Source: Oscillospiraceae bacterium
GTDB taxonomy: Bacteria; Bacillota; Clostridia; Oscillospirales; Ruminococcaceae
Assembly: GCA_003512525.1 (NCBI GenBank)
Contig: DOQG01000025.1
Span: forward strand, 66,757 to 130,756
Direction: 5' to 3'
Length of the DNA stretch: 64,000 nt
Shown: positions 1-8,324 of the stretch, piece after piece
Numbering within the stretch: the first letter of the stretch is position 1
How the letters are laid out: every line of letters starts with the position of its first letter
The notes under the pieces: model-generated
Told to the model about the DNA's origin: nothing
The model's database searches: none
The model's input: the letters and a program-made list of their open reading frames with translations, nothing else
Program-made: the position numbers and the translations under genes

Positions 1-519
1 GAGCTTAAGAATAAATCACCAAGAGATATAATGAAGCAGAATTATGACTTCTGCGTTTCGTATGCGGAGGATTTTCTTGTGCCGGGTGAGAGCATTTTTA
101 TGACAGGCGGAACGGGGCTTGGAAAGACGCACCTTTCCTTGTCGGTCGCAAAGAAGGTCATTGAAAAGAACTATTCCGTGGTGTATGGCTCAGTGCCGGA
201 TCTGCTAAGACGGATAGAAAACGCTCACTTTAATAAGACCGAGGACGATGCTGAGGTAATGAACACGCTTAAGGAGTGCGACCTGTTGCTGCTTGACGAC
301 CTTGGCGCGGAGTTTGAGTCGCAGTTTTACGTTTCGTGCCTTTATGAGCTGATAAACACAAGGCTGAATTACGGCAGACCTACGATAGTCAATACAAATC
401 TTACGGGAACAGAGCTGAAAAAACGTTATGCCGACCGAATAGTTTCAAGGCTTTATTCTATGAAAACGCTTGTTTTCAGCGGTGATGATATCAGAATGAA
501 GCTTAAAACCAGACGATAA
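1..519 (+). CDS. DnaC/DnaI-like replicative helicase loader, 3' part
   Basis: The reading frame is open from the first base of the window, so the 5' end lies outside; about 172 residues are visible. It is an AAA+ ATPase of the DnaC/DnaI/IstB type, which loads the replicative helicase on DNA. Visible motifs are a Walker A GGTGLGKT near residue 28 of the part after the internal Met at base 31, a Walker B LLLLDDLGAE near residue 87, and a sensor-like VNTNL near residue 120. An internal ATG at base 31 is not the true start because the frame upstream (ELKNKSPRDI) is also typical of the family. IstB of an insertion sequence is an alternative, but no transposase is seen here. Confidence 0.82.
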   Translation, partial: ELKNKSPRDIMKQNYDFCVSYAEDFLVPGESIFMTGGTGLGKTHLSLSVAKKVIEKNYSVVYGSVPDLLRRIENAHFNKTEDDAEVMNTLKECDLLLLDDLGAEFESQFYVSCLYELINTRLNYGRPTIVNTNLTGTELKKRYADRIVSRLYSMKTLVFSGDDIRMKLKTRR

Positions 520-544
520 ACGATTAAATATAAGGGGTGAATGT

Positions 545-1831
545 ATGAGCAGAGGAGCTGCGGTATTTTTTATTCTTGGCGTGATCGCCGTTGTTTTCTC
601 GTTTATTTTTCCCGATAATTCAAAGCGCAGTGTGAAAAATGCAGTTTCTTATTATCTGGCGAAAGATATTGAAGAAACCGATTATGATTATTTCAGAGAA
701 CGGCTCAGAAGTCCCACAGAGCTTCCGTTTAAATATTCTTTTGATGATAAGGAATTTGATAACGGCTTTGAGTATGAATTTAATCCGAATTTCAAATCGG
801 GATATTATCACAAGCCCCAGACGCTGAAATTTGATTGCAATGATACAATATGGTACACCACAGACGGAACGCTGCCCGAAAAGAATAAAACCGCTTATCT
901 TTATGATCCCGAGATTGGTATCAGACTGGAAACCGGTGTAACGAATATCTGCGTCAGAGCGGAAAAGGACGGCAAGATGAGCCGCGTGTACGTTGGATCT
1001 TATGTGATACTCGGTACAACGGAAGATGCATTTTACGGATATGGGTATAATTCGCTTGACAAGTATGACAGATATATTTATTCCTGCCTTTACAAAGCTG
1101 TGAGTAATTTTGAAGCACGGTTTGATGTGCCGTTTACAGGCGTGTCATATCAGCGGCTTTACAGAATATTGATGTGTGTAAATTACGATAATCCGTTGCT
1201 TTTCCAAGCGCCGCTTTCGTTCAGAAGCTGGAGCGGCAGTAAGGCTGATGTACGCTCAATTAAACTGGATTATGACTTCAACAAATCCGAGTGTGAGTAC
1301 TATGTACAGCAAACGGAAAACAGAGCGGAGCAGATACTCGCTAAAGCAGACGGTGCCGAATCGCTTGTTGATTATCTGCTTGACATACATGACGAGATAC
1401 TTAAAAGCGCAGAATATGACTATTCTCTCAAAGGCAACGGAACGTATGAAGCGTTCGGAGTGCTTAATACCGGCAGCGGTGTTTGCGAGTCATATTCAAG
1501 AGCGTATCAGTACCTTTGCCAATGCATAGCGGTAGATAACATACTGGTAGTCGGTCTGAGTGACGATGAGCCGCATATGTGGAATATGGTGCAGCTTGAC
1601 GGTGAATGGTATCATGCCGACCTTACATGGGACGACGGCGATAACAATATGATAGATTATTACTATTTTTCATTCAACGACAATAATCTTGCTGACTACG
1701 GTCAAAGAAAAATCTCTCCCGAACTTTCGGACAAGAGCGCCATACTTGATATGTACAGCGATTCAAACTACTACCCGATACCGAAAGCACGCGGGACAAA
1801 ATACACGGTAACAAATATGTTTCTTAACTGA
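545..1831 (+). CDS. Membrane-anchored transglutaminase-like protein
   Basis: 428 residues. An N-terminal hydrophobic segment (about residues 5-22) is a signal anchor, so the protein should face outside. Around residues 85-155 there is a chitobiase-C-terminal-like beta domain (WYTTDGTLP). Residues ~270-390 form a transglutaminase-like core with a candidate triad Cys314 (GSGVCESYS), His344 (PHMWNMV) and Asp359 (YHADLTW). Such domains act as cysteine proteases or crosslinkers on the cell surface; the substrate is unknown. AAGGGGTGA precedes the ATG. The stop overlaps an ATG of the next frame, and the lipoprotein gene follows 26 bases later, so the two are probably co-transcribed. Confidence 0.75.
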   Translation: MSRGAAVFFILGVIAVVFSFIFPDNSKRSVKNAVSYYLAKDIEETDYDYFRERLRSPTELPFKYSFDDKEFDNGFEYEFNPNFKSGYYHKPQTLKFDCNDTIWYTTDGTLPEKNKTAYLYDPEIGIRLETGVTNICVRAEKDGKMSRVYVGSYVILGTTEDAFYGYGYNSLDKYDRYIYSCLYKAVSNFEARFDVPFTGVSYQRLYRILMCVNYDNPLLFQAPLSFRSWSGSKADVRSIKLDYDFNKSECEYYVQQTENRAEQILAKADGAESLVDYLLDIHDEILKSAEYDYSLKGNGTYEAFGVLNTGSGVCESYSRAYQYLCQCIAVDNILVVGLSDDEPHMWNMVQLDGEWYHADLTWDDGDNNMIDYYYFSFNDNNLADYGQRKISPELSDKSAILDMYSDSNYYPIPKARGTKYTVTNMFLN

Positions 1832-1857
1832 TGCCGATATTAAAAGGACGTGATAGC

Positions 1858-4440
1858 TTGAAACAAATATTTATGAAGGTATTGTCGGCAACGTTGACTT
1901 TGTCGCTTATCATGACATCACTTGGTGCGTGCACTGCCACCGACACGGACAAAGATAATGATAAACATAATTTTGCTGAGATGAAGTCTGACAGCGAGCT
2001 TGCTTATAACACAAAGGGTGAGTTCTCGGTTAATTTAACCACGGATAATATTACGCTTAACAACGACATAAGTGCAGACAGTGTAAAAGTATTCTATTCA
2101 TATATCGACAGCGACAAGCTTCCCGATATTGATGCATCGCAGGCGGTAAAGCTGAACAGTGACGAGTATTCGGCAATGTACGCCAAGGTTACGGGATTGA
2201 CAGTTAACTCGGATCACTCGGCAACAGTGGCATTCAGCGACAGTAAGTTCAGTGAAAACAAGCCCGATTGTTTCTTCGTGCTGTTTGATAAGAAGACCAA
2301 TGCTTCGGGAAGGTATCTTGTTTCGATGATACCTGTAAAGTATACGGCGTATTCACTTGTCAGTGATACAACACAAATACGCTCGGAAAGCACTAGCAAC
2401 AAGTTTAAGCTTACACTTGATAAAAGCAGCTTTGCCGCCGAGGTTTCGGCAGATGATATTGTGTTATCGGGCGGCTTTGAAAACTGTAGCATCGGCAATA
2501 TTGAAAAAGTAGGAGATAACACATTATCTTTGGTAATAAATGCCGAAAGTGGTTATAAAACAGGCGATGACGGTTGTATTACGGTAAAACACAGAGTTGT
2601 TACAGATGCGGCAATTGATGTTTCCGCAACTGTTGATATTATATCTCCGTCTGCTGTATTTCAATCAAACAGCTTTGAAGCTTCGACCAATTATGCAAGG
2701 ATACCTGTATCATTGACTGACTGTACATTCAGCGACAGCGTTACCGTCGGAATGTTTAATTGTGATAACAATAATATTGATATTACACGGTTTGACAGAG
2801 TATCTGCAAATGAAGGCATATTGTATCTTTCATTCGATACCGATGCGCCGTCAAAAGCTATTTCTCTGATATCCGACAGTACATTCAGCATAGAAGATAA
2901 AGCGCTTAGTATTAACTATCCGCTGTACTTTAATGTAACGCCAAAATCACCTGATTTGAGTGCTGTAATTACAAAAGTCGAAGAAGATGCATCCGACTTT
3001 AAGGTAACAGCTGAATTTAGTGTGGTAGACGGTACTTTCAATGTGATAAGCAAAAACAGCTTTATCTTTAGTGGCGACTATTCCAAAGCTGTTATAACTT
3101 CTATAACCGCACAGGACGACCTTGCTACTGTTTGCTTTGACATACCGAAAACCTCTTCAGCGGAAAATGCAGAGCTTTACGGCACGGTAGGCATACGTTC
3201 GGGCGCAGTAATGAGCAGATGGGGTGTACAGACAAATATCGCGGCATTTCCGCTGTATTACAGTGCTACAGAGCAAAACGGTGATACTACCGATAATGCA
3301 GACAATGATGAGTTACAGGATATGCTGAAAGCTATAAATGAATTTTTCGGTTCTATCAGTATAGCCGATGAGCTATCATTTGACGGATTATCTGAAGCAA
3401 CAGCAGGAAATGCTAAATTCGGTGAGCTTTACGAAAAACTAAGCGATAAGTACAGTTACATTTACAGATCAGTGAAAAGAACAAGCGAACTGCTTAATTC
3501 AGACAGAATAGCATCAGGTACGGATAATTCAGAAGCTGTGTACAGTGTCGAGCGATATATGAACGATCTTTTAGCGATGCATACGCTTATACGACCTGTC
3601 AGTGACAGCATATCAAGGTTATTTGCGGTATATGAACAAATGAGTAATACGACCGACAGTCAGGAATTAGACGCTCTAAGCAGTGAAGCTAAAGAACTGA
3701 CCGCCAAAGTAACAACTGTATATGCATCTAAGGTTAAGGGTGTATCTTACAGCAAACTGCTTGAAAGAATTATTGATGGATATTCAGAGGGCGCACTTAC
3801 TTCTTTTGATGCCTTGTGCGATGAAATCTATAATTGGTATCCGCAGAGCATAGATGATAAAAAAATGTTCAGAAGTATGTCACTTAGCGTTATAATCAAT
3901 GCCACAGTTATCGAATATATTTCTGCTTCAGGTTCAGAAGCCAATTCCGATGAGTTCAGGAAGCTTAGTGATAATCTGGCGGAGCTTGAAGACTTTCTTT
4001 ACGCACATAATGTCAGCAATTACGAAAGCGGAAGAATACTCAGCACGACACTTGGCAGGACATTTTCTCTTCAACGGGTGAGCTCTTTTCTGTACAATCC
4101 GGCAAACGAGATAACGCTGTCTGAAATTTCACAGCTTGAGAATTATATGAACAAAGACAGCTCTATGGAACAGGAGCTTGAAAGTATCGGATTTGATGTT
4201 TCGTCTGTCAGATACATAGTGTGTGCTGACAGCAATATAACCGGCAGATCCCAGAGCGAGCAGGGACGGCATATATATTCTTTCGTAAGACGTGCGACGC
4301 TTTACGATCTGACTGTTTCACAGACTGTGAATGAAATGGAATACTGTAATTATTATTATAGTATTGAAATTGACGAAAATGGGAAACCGACTGCAGTACC
4401 GTATGTTAACGTTTACTACAGACTTTATACACTTAAGTGA
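1858..4440 (+). CDS. Large orphan lipoprotein
   Basis: 860 residues from the TTG at 1858. I prefer this start to the ATG at 1831 because AAAGGACG lies 8 bases before it and it puts a clean lipoprotein signal (KQIFMKVLSATLTLSLIMTS then LGAC) at the N-terminus. The lipidated Cys would be about residue 25. The rest looks like a run of beta-sandwich domains (residues ~40-490, many alternating hydrophobic strands) followed by a helical C-terminal half (~490-860). I recognise no catalytic motif or named family. Its place behind the transglutaminase-like gene suggests a joint envelope role; that is an inference from gene order only. Confidence 0.7.
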   Translation: MKQIFMKVLSATLTLSLIMTSLGACTATDTDKDNDKHNFAEMKSDSELAYNTKGEFSVNLTTDNITLNNDISADSVKVFYSYIDSDKLPDIDASQAVKLNSDEYSAMYAKVTGLTVNSDHSATVAFSDSKFSENKPDCFFVLFDKKTNASGRYLVSMIPVKYTAYSLVSDTTQIRSESTSNKFKLTLDKSSFAAEVSADDIVLSGGFENCSIGNIEKVGDNTLSLVINAESGYKTGDDGCITVKHRVVTDAAIDVSATVDIISPSAVFQSNSFEASTNYARIPVSLTDCTFSDSVTVGMFNCDNNNIDITRFDRVSANEGILYLSFDTDAPSKAISLISDSTFSIEDKALSINYPLYFNVTPKSPDLSAVITKVEEDASDFKVTAEFSVVDGTFNVISKNSFIFSGDYSKAVITSITAQDDLATVCFDIPKTSSAENAELYGTVGIRSGAVMSRWGVQTNIAAFPLYYSATEQNGDTTDNADNDELQDMLKAINEFFGSISIADELSFDGLSEATAGNAKFGELYEKLSDKYSYIYRSVKRTSELLNSDRIASGTDNSEAVYSVERYMNDLLAMHTLIRPVSDSISRLFAVYEQMSNTTDSQELDALSSEAKELTAKVTTVYASKVKGVSYSKLLERIIDGYSEGALTSFDALCDEIYNWYPQSIDDKKMFRSMSLSVIINATVIEYISASGSEANSDEFRKLSDNLAELEDFLYAHNVSNYESGRILSTTLGRTFSLQRVSSFLYNPANEITLSEISQLENYMNKDSSMEQELESIGFDVSSVRYIVCADSNITGRSQSEQGRHIYSFVRRATLYDLTVSQTVNEMEYCNYYYSIEIDENGKPTAVPYVNVYYRLYTLK

Positions 4441-4494
4441 TTTTTCTGAAACGCGCATTCGGTTTCTATTTTGTTTTGTAAAGGTGTGAAGCTG

Positions 4495-5046
4495 TTGGAC
4501 TATATAGAAGAAAACACGATCGTGACCGAAAGACTTGTTATAAGACCGATAGACGTTTCTGATGCAGACGAAATTCACAAGTATGCTGGCAATAAAGAAA
4601 TCGATATGATGCTCTTTCTGCCTAATGATACTATTGAGCAAACCGTAGAATTTGTCAGAAACGCGATTCGTGAGTGGTCTAAGGAAAAGCCGTCCGTCAG
4701 AGAATATGTAATGCTGCATAACGGCAGTATCATCGGCGGTATCGGTCTTGAAACGATTGATGTAAGCACATTTGAAATAGGTTGGGTAGTAAGCAAGGAC
4801 TACAGGAACAAAGGTTTTACCACCGAGGCGGGCAACGCGCTTATCGGGTATGCGTTTGAGAAGCTTTCGGCGAAAAAGGTGATAGCTCATTGTGATATAA
4901 GAAACATTGCATCGGAAAAAGTGATGAAAAAGCTCGGAATGACGCTTACAGATAACAGCGGCACGCGGTTTTACGAAAGGACGGGCGTAACATCGGGAGA
5001 GCTTGCATATTGTATAGAGAAGTCTGAGTATGAAGGTAACGAATAA
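4495..5046 (+). CDS. GNAT N-acetyltransferase, RimJ/RimL type
   Basis: About 183 residues from the TTG at 4495, chosen because AAAGGTG lies 8 bases upstream; a TTG at 4471 in the same frame has no ribosome binding site. The opening TERLVIRPIDVSDADEIH, the mid-part GGIGLETIDVSTFEIGWVV, and the acetyl-CoA loop region YRNKGFTTEAGNALIGYAF with the closing SEKVMKKLGM are hallmarks of the RimJ/RimL group, which acetylates N-terminal amines of ribosomal proteins or small molecules. The substrate cannot be told. The gene ends just before a bidirectional terminator. Confidence 0.82.
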   Translation: MDYIEENTIVTERLVIRPIDVSDADEIHKYAGNKEIDMMLFLPNDTIEQTVEFVRNAIREWSKEKPSVREYVMLHNGSIIGGIGLETIDVSTFEIGWVVSKDYRNKGFTTEAGNALIGYAFEKLSAKKVIAHCDIRNIASEKVMKKLGMTLTDNSGTRFYERTGVTSGELAYCIEKSEYEGNE

Positions 5047-5073
5047 TCTGTGGTGTGATTTATATATAGCAAA

Positions 5074-5099
5074 AACGGGGCTGTATAAACAGTCCCGTT
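5074..5099. terminator. Bidirectional intrinsic terminator
   Basis: The arms AACGGGGCTG and CAGTCCCGTT pair over 10 bp (one G-U pair) around a 6-nt loop, with A-rich sequence on the left and T-rich sequence on the right. It separates the converging GNAT gene and the small acidic membrane protein gene. Confidence 0.75.
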
Positions 5100-5117
5100 A
5101 AATATTATTCGTTAAGA

Positions 5118-5417
5118 TTATTCCTGAGCTTCAGCTTCAGGCGCTTTTTCTTCAGCAGGCTCTTCAGCAACTTCTTCCGCATCGTCAGCCTTTGCTTCTT
5201 CATCAGCCTTGTTCATAACCTCAGCAGGGTCAAGAACCTCATCGTCATCATCGAAGAATTCATCATCGAAATCTTCATCGCCGTCCATTATATCATCGAA
5301 CTGATCGTATTCGATCTCCTTTTCTGTCTTCTTCTTAAGATATATAAAGACAGCTGCAACAGCACCGAGTACTGCAAGAGTGCCAATGGCAAAACCGGTA
5401 AATGCTTTCATTTTCAA
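5118..5417 (-). CDS. Small membrane protein with acidic tail
   Basis: 99 residues. An N-terminal membrane helix (about residues 6-26) is followed by a KKKTEKE basic patch and then an Asp/Glu-rich tail with almost no hydrophobic residues, ending in a Pro/Glu/Ala-rich stretch. It resembles the small single-pass YtxH-like proteins of Firmicutes only in general layout; I do not assign a function. CTCTTTCC on the plus strand (GGAAAGAG on the coding strand) precedes the start, and the gene has its own promoter at 5456-5484. Confidence 0.7.
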   Translation of the reverse strand: MKMKAFTGFAIGTLAVLGAVAAVFIYLKKKTEKEIEYDQFDDIMDGDEDFDDEFFDDDDEVLDPAEVMNKADEEAKADDAEEVAEEPAEEKAPEAEAQE

Positions 5418-5455
5418 CCTCTTTCCGGTGCTTTCACACCAACTTTATTGTAACT

Positions 5456-5484
5456 ATTATACTATATTCGCTTTGATTTTTCAA
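5456..5484 (-). promoter_or_regulatory. Sigma-A promoter of the acidic membrane protein gene
   Basis: On the minus strand: -35 TTGAAA (5484-5479), 17-bp spacer, -10 TATAAT (5461-5456), about 40 bp before the start codon at 5417. Confidence 0.75.
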
Positions 5485-5521
5485 GTGCTTTTTATCAATA
5501 TGAGCATAATTAACAAAATTA

Positions 5522-6277
5522 TTATAGGTTTCCTGTTAAATTCATCAATACGGCAAGTGCCGCAACAGGTGCTGTTTCGCACCTTAAAATACGTTCGCCG
5601 AGATGAACCGCGGTAAATCCTTTTGAAAGTGCGTAGTCCACTTCTTCATTTTCAAAACCGCCCTCGCTACCGATGAATACAGCTATTTTCTTATGTGACA
5701 GGTCAAGCTCTGACAGCTTTTTTCCGCCGCATTCATAGAAAATTATCGGCAGAGTGTTGCTGTCTATACTGTTTACTGCAGACTTAAAATCGGTAAAAGG
5801 CATAACCTCGGGAATTTTTCCTCTGCCGCATTGCTTGGAAGCTTCATACGCTATGCGCTGTAGGCGCTGTACCTTTTTTTCTGCACTTTTGGCATCAGGG
5901 CGGGAAACACAGCGCTTTGACAGAAACGGAACAACACGCGCCGCGCCGAGCTCAGTTGCTTTCTGCACAATGAAATCAAGCTTATCGTTCTTCGGAATAG
6001 CCTGAAAGAGCGTTATTTCTACATCGGGCTCTGCCGCATTGTTCTTTTTGTCGAGTATCACAAATTCTACAGAGCTTTTATTCTCAATCGGTGACAGCTC
6101 GCACAGATAATCATGACCGTTTTTGTCACAGATAATAGCCTTGTCACCGCTTCTCATTCTCAGCACCTGTGCGATATGCTTTGAGTCTTCGCTGTTCATA
6201 TATATTGTTTTGCCGTCTTCGTCTATCGTATCCGAGAAAAATCTTGGATATCTCCATTTTTCGAGTTCTTCCGCCAT
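5522..6277 (-). CDS. rsmE: 16S rRNA (uracil-1498-N3)-methyltransferase RsmE
   Basis: 251 residues, the normal length. RsmE methylates U1498 in helix 44 of 16S rRNA using S-adenosylmethionine. The N-terminal PUA-like part carries HIAQVLRMRSGD, and the C-terminal SPOUT knot carries the SAM-binding signatures FIGSEGGF (near residue 205) and LGERILRCETA (near residue 230). It is the last gene of the asp23-fakA-recG-rsmE set, starting 9 bases after recG ends. Confidence 0.94.
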   Translation of the reverse strand: MAEELEKWRYPRFFSDTIDEDGKTIYMNSEDSKHIAQVLRMRSGDKAIICDKNGHDYLCELSPIENKSSVEFVILDKKNNAAEPDVEITLFQAIPKNDKLDFIVQKATELGAARVVPFLSKRCVSRPDAKSAEKKVQRLQRIAYEASKQCGRGKIPEVMPFTDFKSAVNSIDSNTLPIIFYECGGKKLSELDLSHKKIAVFIGSEGGFENEEVDYALSKGFTAVHLGERILRCETAPVAALAVLMNLTGNL

Positions 6278-6286
6278 ATATCTCCT

Positions 6287-8320
6287 TTATGCGTTGGGCG
6301 CATTTTCAAATAATTTGTTTATCATTTTCATATAACTGTTGTTTTCAGGCTTTTCAAGGTGAATGTCATTCCGCAGAATATCATCTGCCGCTTCGCCTGT
6401 TACTTTGAGTATGTCAAGGTCAGCGTAAATATCAGCTATCTTAAGCCGGGGAAGTCCGTGTTGCTTGCTTCCGAAAAAGTCGCCCGGCCCGCGAAGCTTT
6501 AAGTCTTCGTTGGCAATTTCAAAACCGTCAGTGGTTCGTACCATTGTATCCATACGCTGTTTTGTGTATTCGCTTTTATTGTCGGTGACAAGAATGCAGT
6601 GTGATTGCTCCGTGCCTCTGCCGACTCTGCCTCTGAGCTGGTGAAGCTGTGACAGTCCGAATTGCTCGGCGTTTTCGATTATCATAACAACTGCATTCGG
6701 AACATCTACACCGACCTCTATTACCGTTGTCGCAACAAGGACTTTCAGCTTGTTATCCTTGAAGTCTTGCATTACCGCGTCCTTTTCGGCCTGCTTCATC
6801 TTACCGTGAAGAAGTCCTGTCGGAACGTTTGCAAGGCAGGTACTTTGAAGTGAGTTTATATAGTCGGTTGCCGCCGCCTTTTCCGAAACGCCTTCTTCTA
6901 TAAGTGGGCAGACGATATATGCCTGAAAACCGTTATTGACATATTTGAGTATGAATTTATACAATCTTTCACGGTAGCTTGTATCGACAGCATATGTCCT
7001 TATGGGAAGTCTGCCTTTCGGCATTTCGTCAAGTATCGATATATCAAGGTCACCGTATATTATCATACCGAGGGTGCGGGGGATAGGGGTTGCCGACATT
7101 ACAAGTATATGTGGCTCATTGCCCTTTGAGCCGAGCGCCGCACGCTGTTCTACACCGAATCGGTGCTGTTCATCCGTAATAACAAGTCCGAGTGAGTTGA
7201 ACTTTGTGCTTTTCTGTATGAGCGCCTGCGTTCCTACCGCAACATCGATCTGACCGTCTGCTATAAGCTGTCTTATCTGTTTTTTCTGAGCGGTCGTCTG
7301 TGAACCTGTGAGCAGAGCAACGTTGACGCCAAGCGGCGCTAAGAACTTGTAAAGTGTATCATAGTGCTGTTTTGCAAGTATTTCGGTAGGTGCCATAAGA
7401 GTGGACTGATAGCCGTTCAAGTAGGCAAAATATGCCGCTCCTGCCGCAACTGCGGTTTTACCTGAGCCTACATCGCCCTGTAAAAGCCTGTTCATCGGTA
7501 CTGCCTTTTGCATATCTTTGCAACAATCGAAAATAGCGCGTTTCTGTGCTCCTGTCAGCACAAACGGCAGAGAAGAGTAGTAAGGTTCAATGCTTTTGCT
7601 TTGCATCGGAGCGCCCGAAAGGCGCTTGTTGCGATTTTTCATCGACTTAAGCCCGAGCTGTAAAAGGAACAGTTCTTCAAACGTAAGGCGGTATTTTGCC
7701 TTGTCATATTGCCCTTTATTTTCCGGGAAATGAATCCACCTGAGAGCGGTATCATAAGCAATGAGGTCATATTTTTCTTTCATACTCTCAGACAGATGAT
7801 CCTCGTAGGTAAAGTCGCTTAGGACATTTTTAATGCAGTTTGACATTATGCCCTGTGTTATGCCGGTTGTCAGGCTGTAGCGAGGCATCAGCTTGTTAGG
7901 CTCTGATGCGTCTATAAAAACAGGCGAGTTCATTTCTTTTCTCAGAAAATCTCCCGCCGCTTTGCCATAAAAGCAATATTCGTTGTCAAGCTTAAGTCTT
8001 GTGAATGAATAGTCACTGTTAAAGAATGTTATCAGCATATCACCTGTGCCGTCACTGACTAAGACCTTGAATATATTTATCCTGCCATAATACGGCGGAA
8101 ACTTCTTTGTAACGAATGCTTTTACAACGTGGTTTTCACTGTCGTTTAGCAAATCAGATATTGCAGTCGTTTCATTGAAGTCAATATATCCTCTCGGATA
8201 ATGCTCGGCGAGCTGTAACGCTGTAGTAATGCCGAGCTTTCCGAAAAGCTTTGCTCGTTTTTCTCCGACACCCTTGATATAGCAGACAGGGGAGTCGGGA
8301 CTTTTTCTTATTTCGTTCAT
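6287..8320 (-). CDS. recG: ATP-dependent DNA helicase RecG
   Basis: 677 residues, full length. RecG remodels stalled replication forks and branch-migrates Holliday junctions. The N-terminal helix-hairpin-like IKGVGEKRAKLFGKLGI and OB-fold wedge domain are followed by helicase motifs: Walker A QGDVGSGKTA (near residue 285), DEQH (near 385), SATPIPRT (near 415) and the motif VI region LHQLRGRVGRG (near 575). It lies 4 bases downstream of fakA in the same direction, a common Firmicutes arrangement. Confidence 0.96.
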   Translation of the reverse strand: MNEIRKSPDSPVCYIKGVGEKRAKLFGKLGITTALQLAEHYPRGYIDFNETTAISDLLNDSENHVVKAFVTKKFPPYYGRINIFKVLVSDGTGDMLITFFNSDYSFTRLKLDNEYCFYGKAAGDFLRKEMNSPVFIDASEPNKLMPRYSLTTGITQGIMSNCIKNVLSDFTYEDHLSESMKEKYDLIAYDTALRWIHFPENKGQYDKAKYRLTFEELFLLQLGLKSMKNRNKRLSGAPMQSKSIEPYYSSLPFVLTGAQKRAIFDCCKDMQKAVPMNRLLQGDVGSGKTAVAAGAAYFAYLNGYQSTLMAPTEILAKQHYDTLYKFLAPLGVNVALLTGSQTTAQKKQIRQLIADGQIDVAVGTQALIQKSTKFNSLGLVITDEQHRFGVEQRAALGSKGNEPHILVMSATPIPRTLGMIIYGDLDISILDEMPKGRLPIRTYAVDTSYRERLYKFILKYVNNGFQAYIVCPLIEEGVSEKAAATDYINSLQSTCLANVPTGLLHGKMKQAEKDAVMQDFKDNKLKVLVATTVIEVGVDVPNAVVMIIENAEQFGLSQLHQLRGRVGRGTEQSHCILVTDNKSEYTKQRMDTMVRTTDGFEIANEDLKLRGPGDFFGSKQHGLPRLKIADIYADLDILKVTGEAADDILRNDIHLEKPENNSYMKMINKLFENAPNA

Positions 8321-8324
8321 AAAA

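Noticed and set aside
4318..4890. 190-residue minus-strand frame opposite the GNAT gene
   Set aside because: It is antisense to clear GNAT motifs and the end of the lipoprotein gene, has no ribosome binding site and an odd Cys/Tyr/Phe-rich composition.
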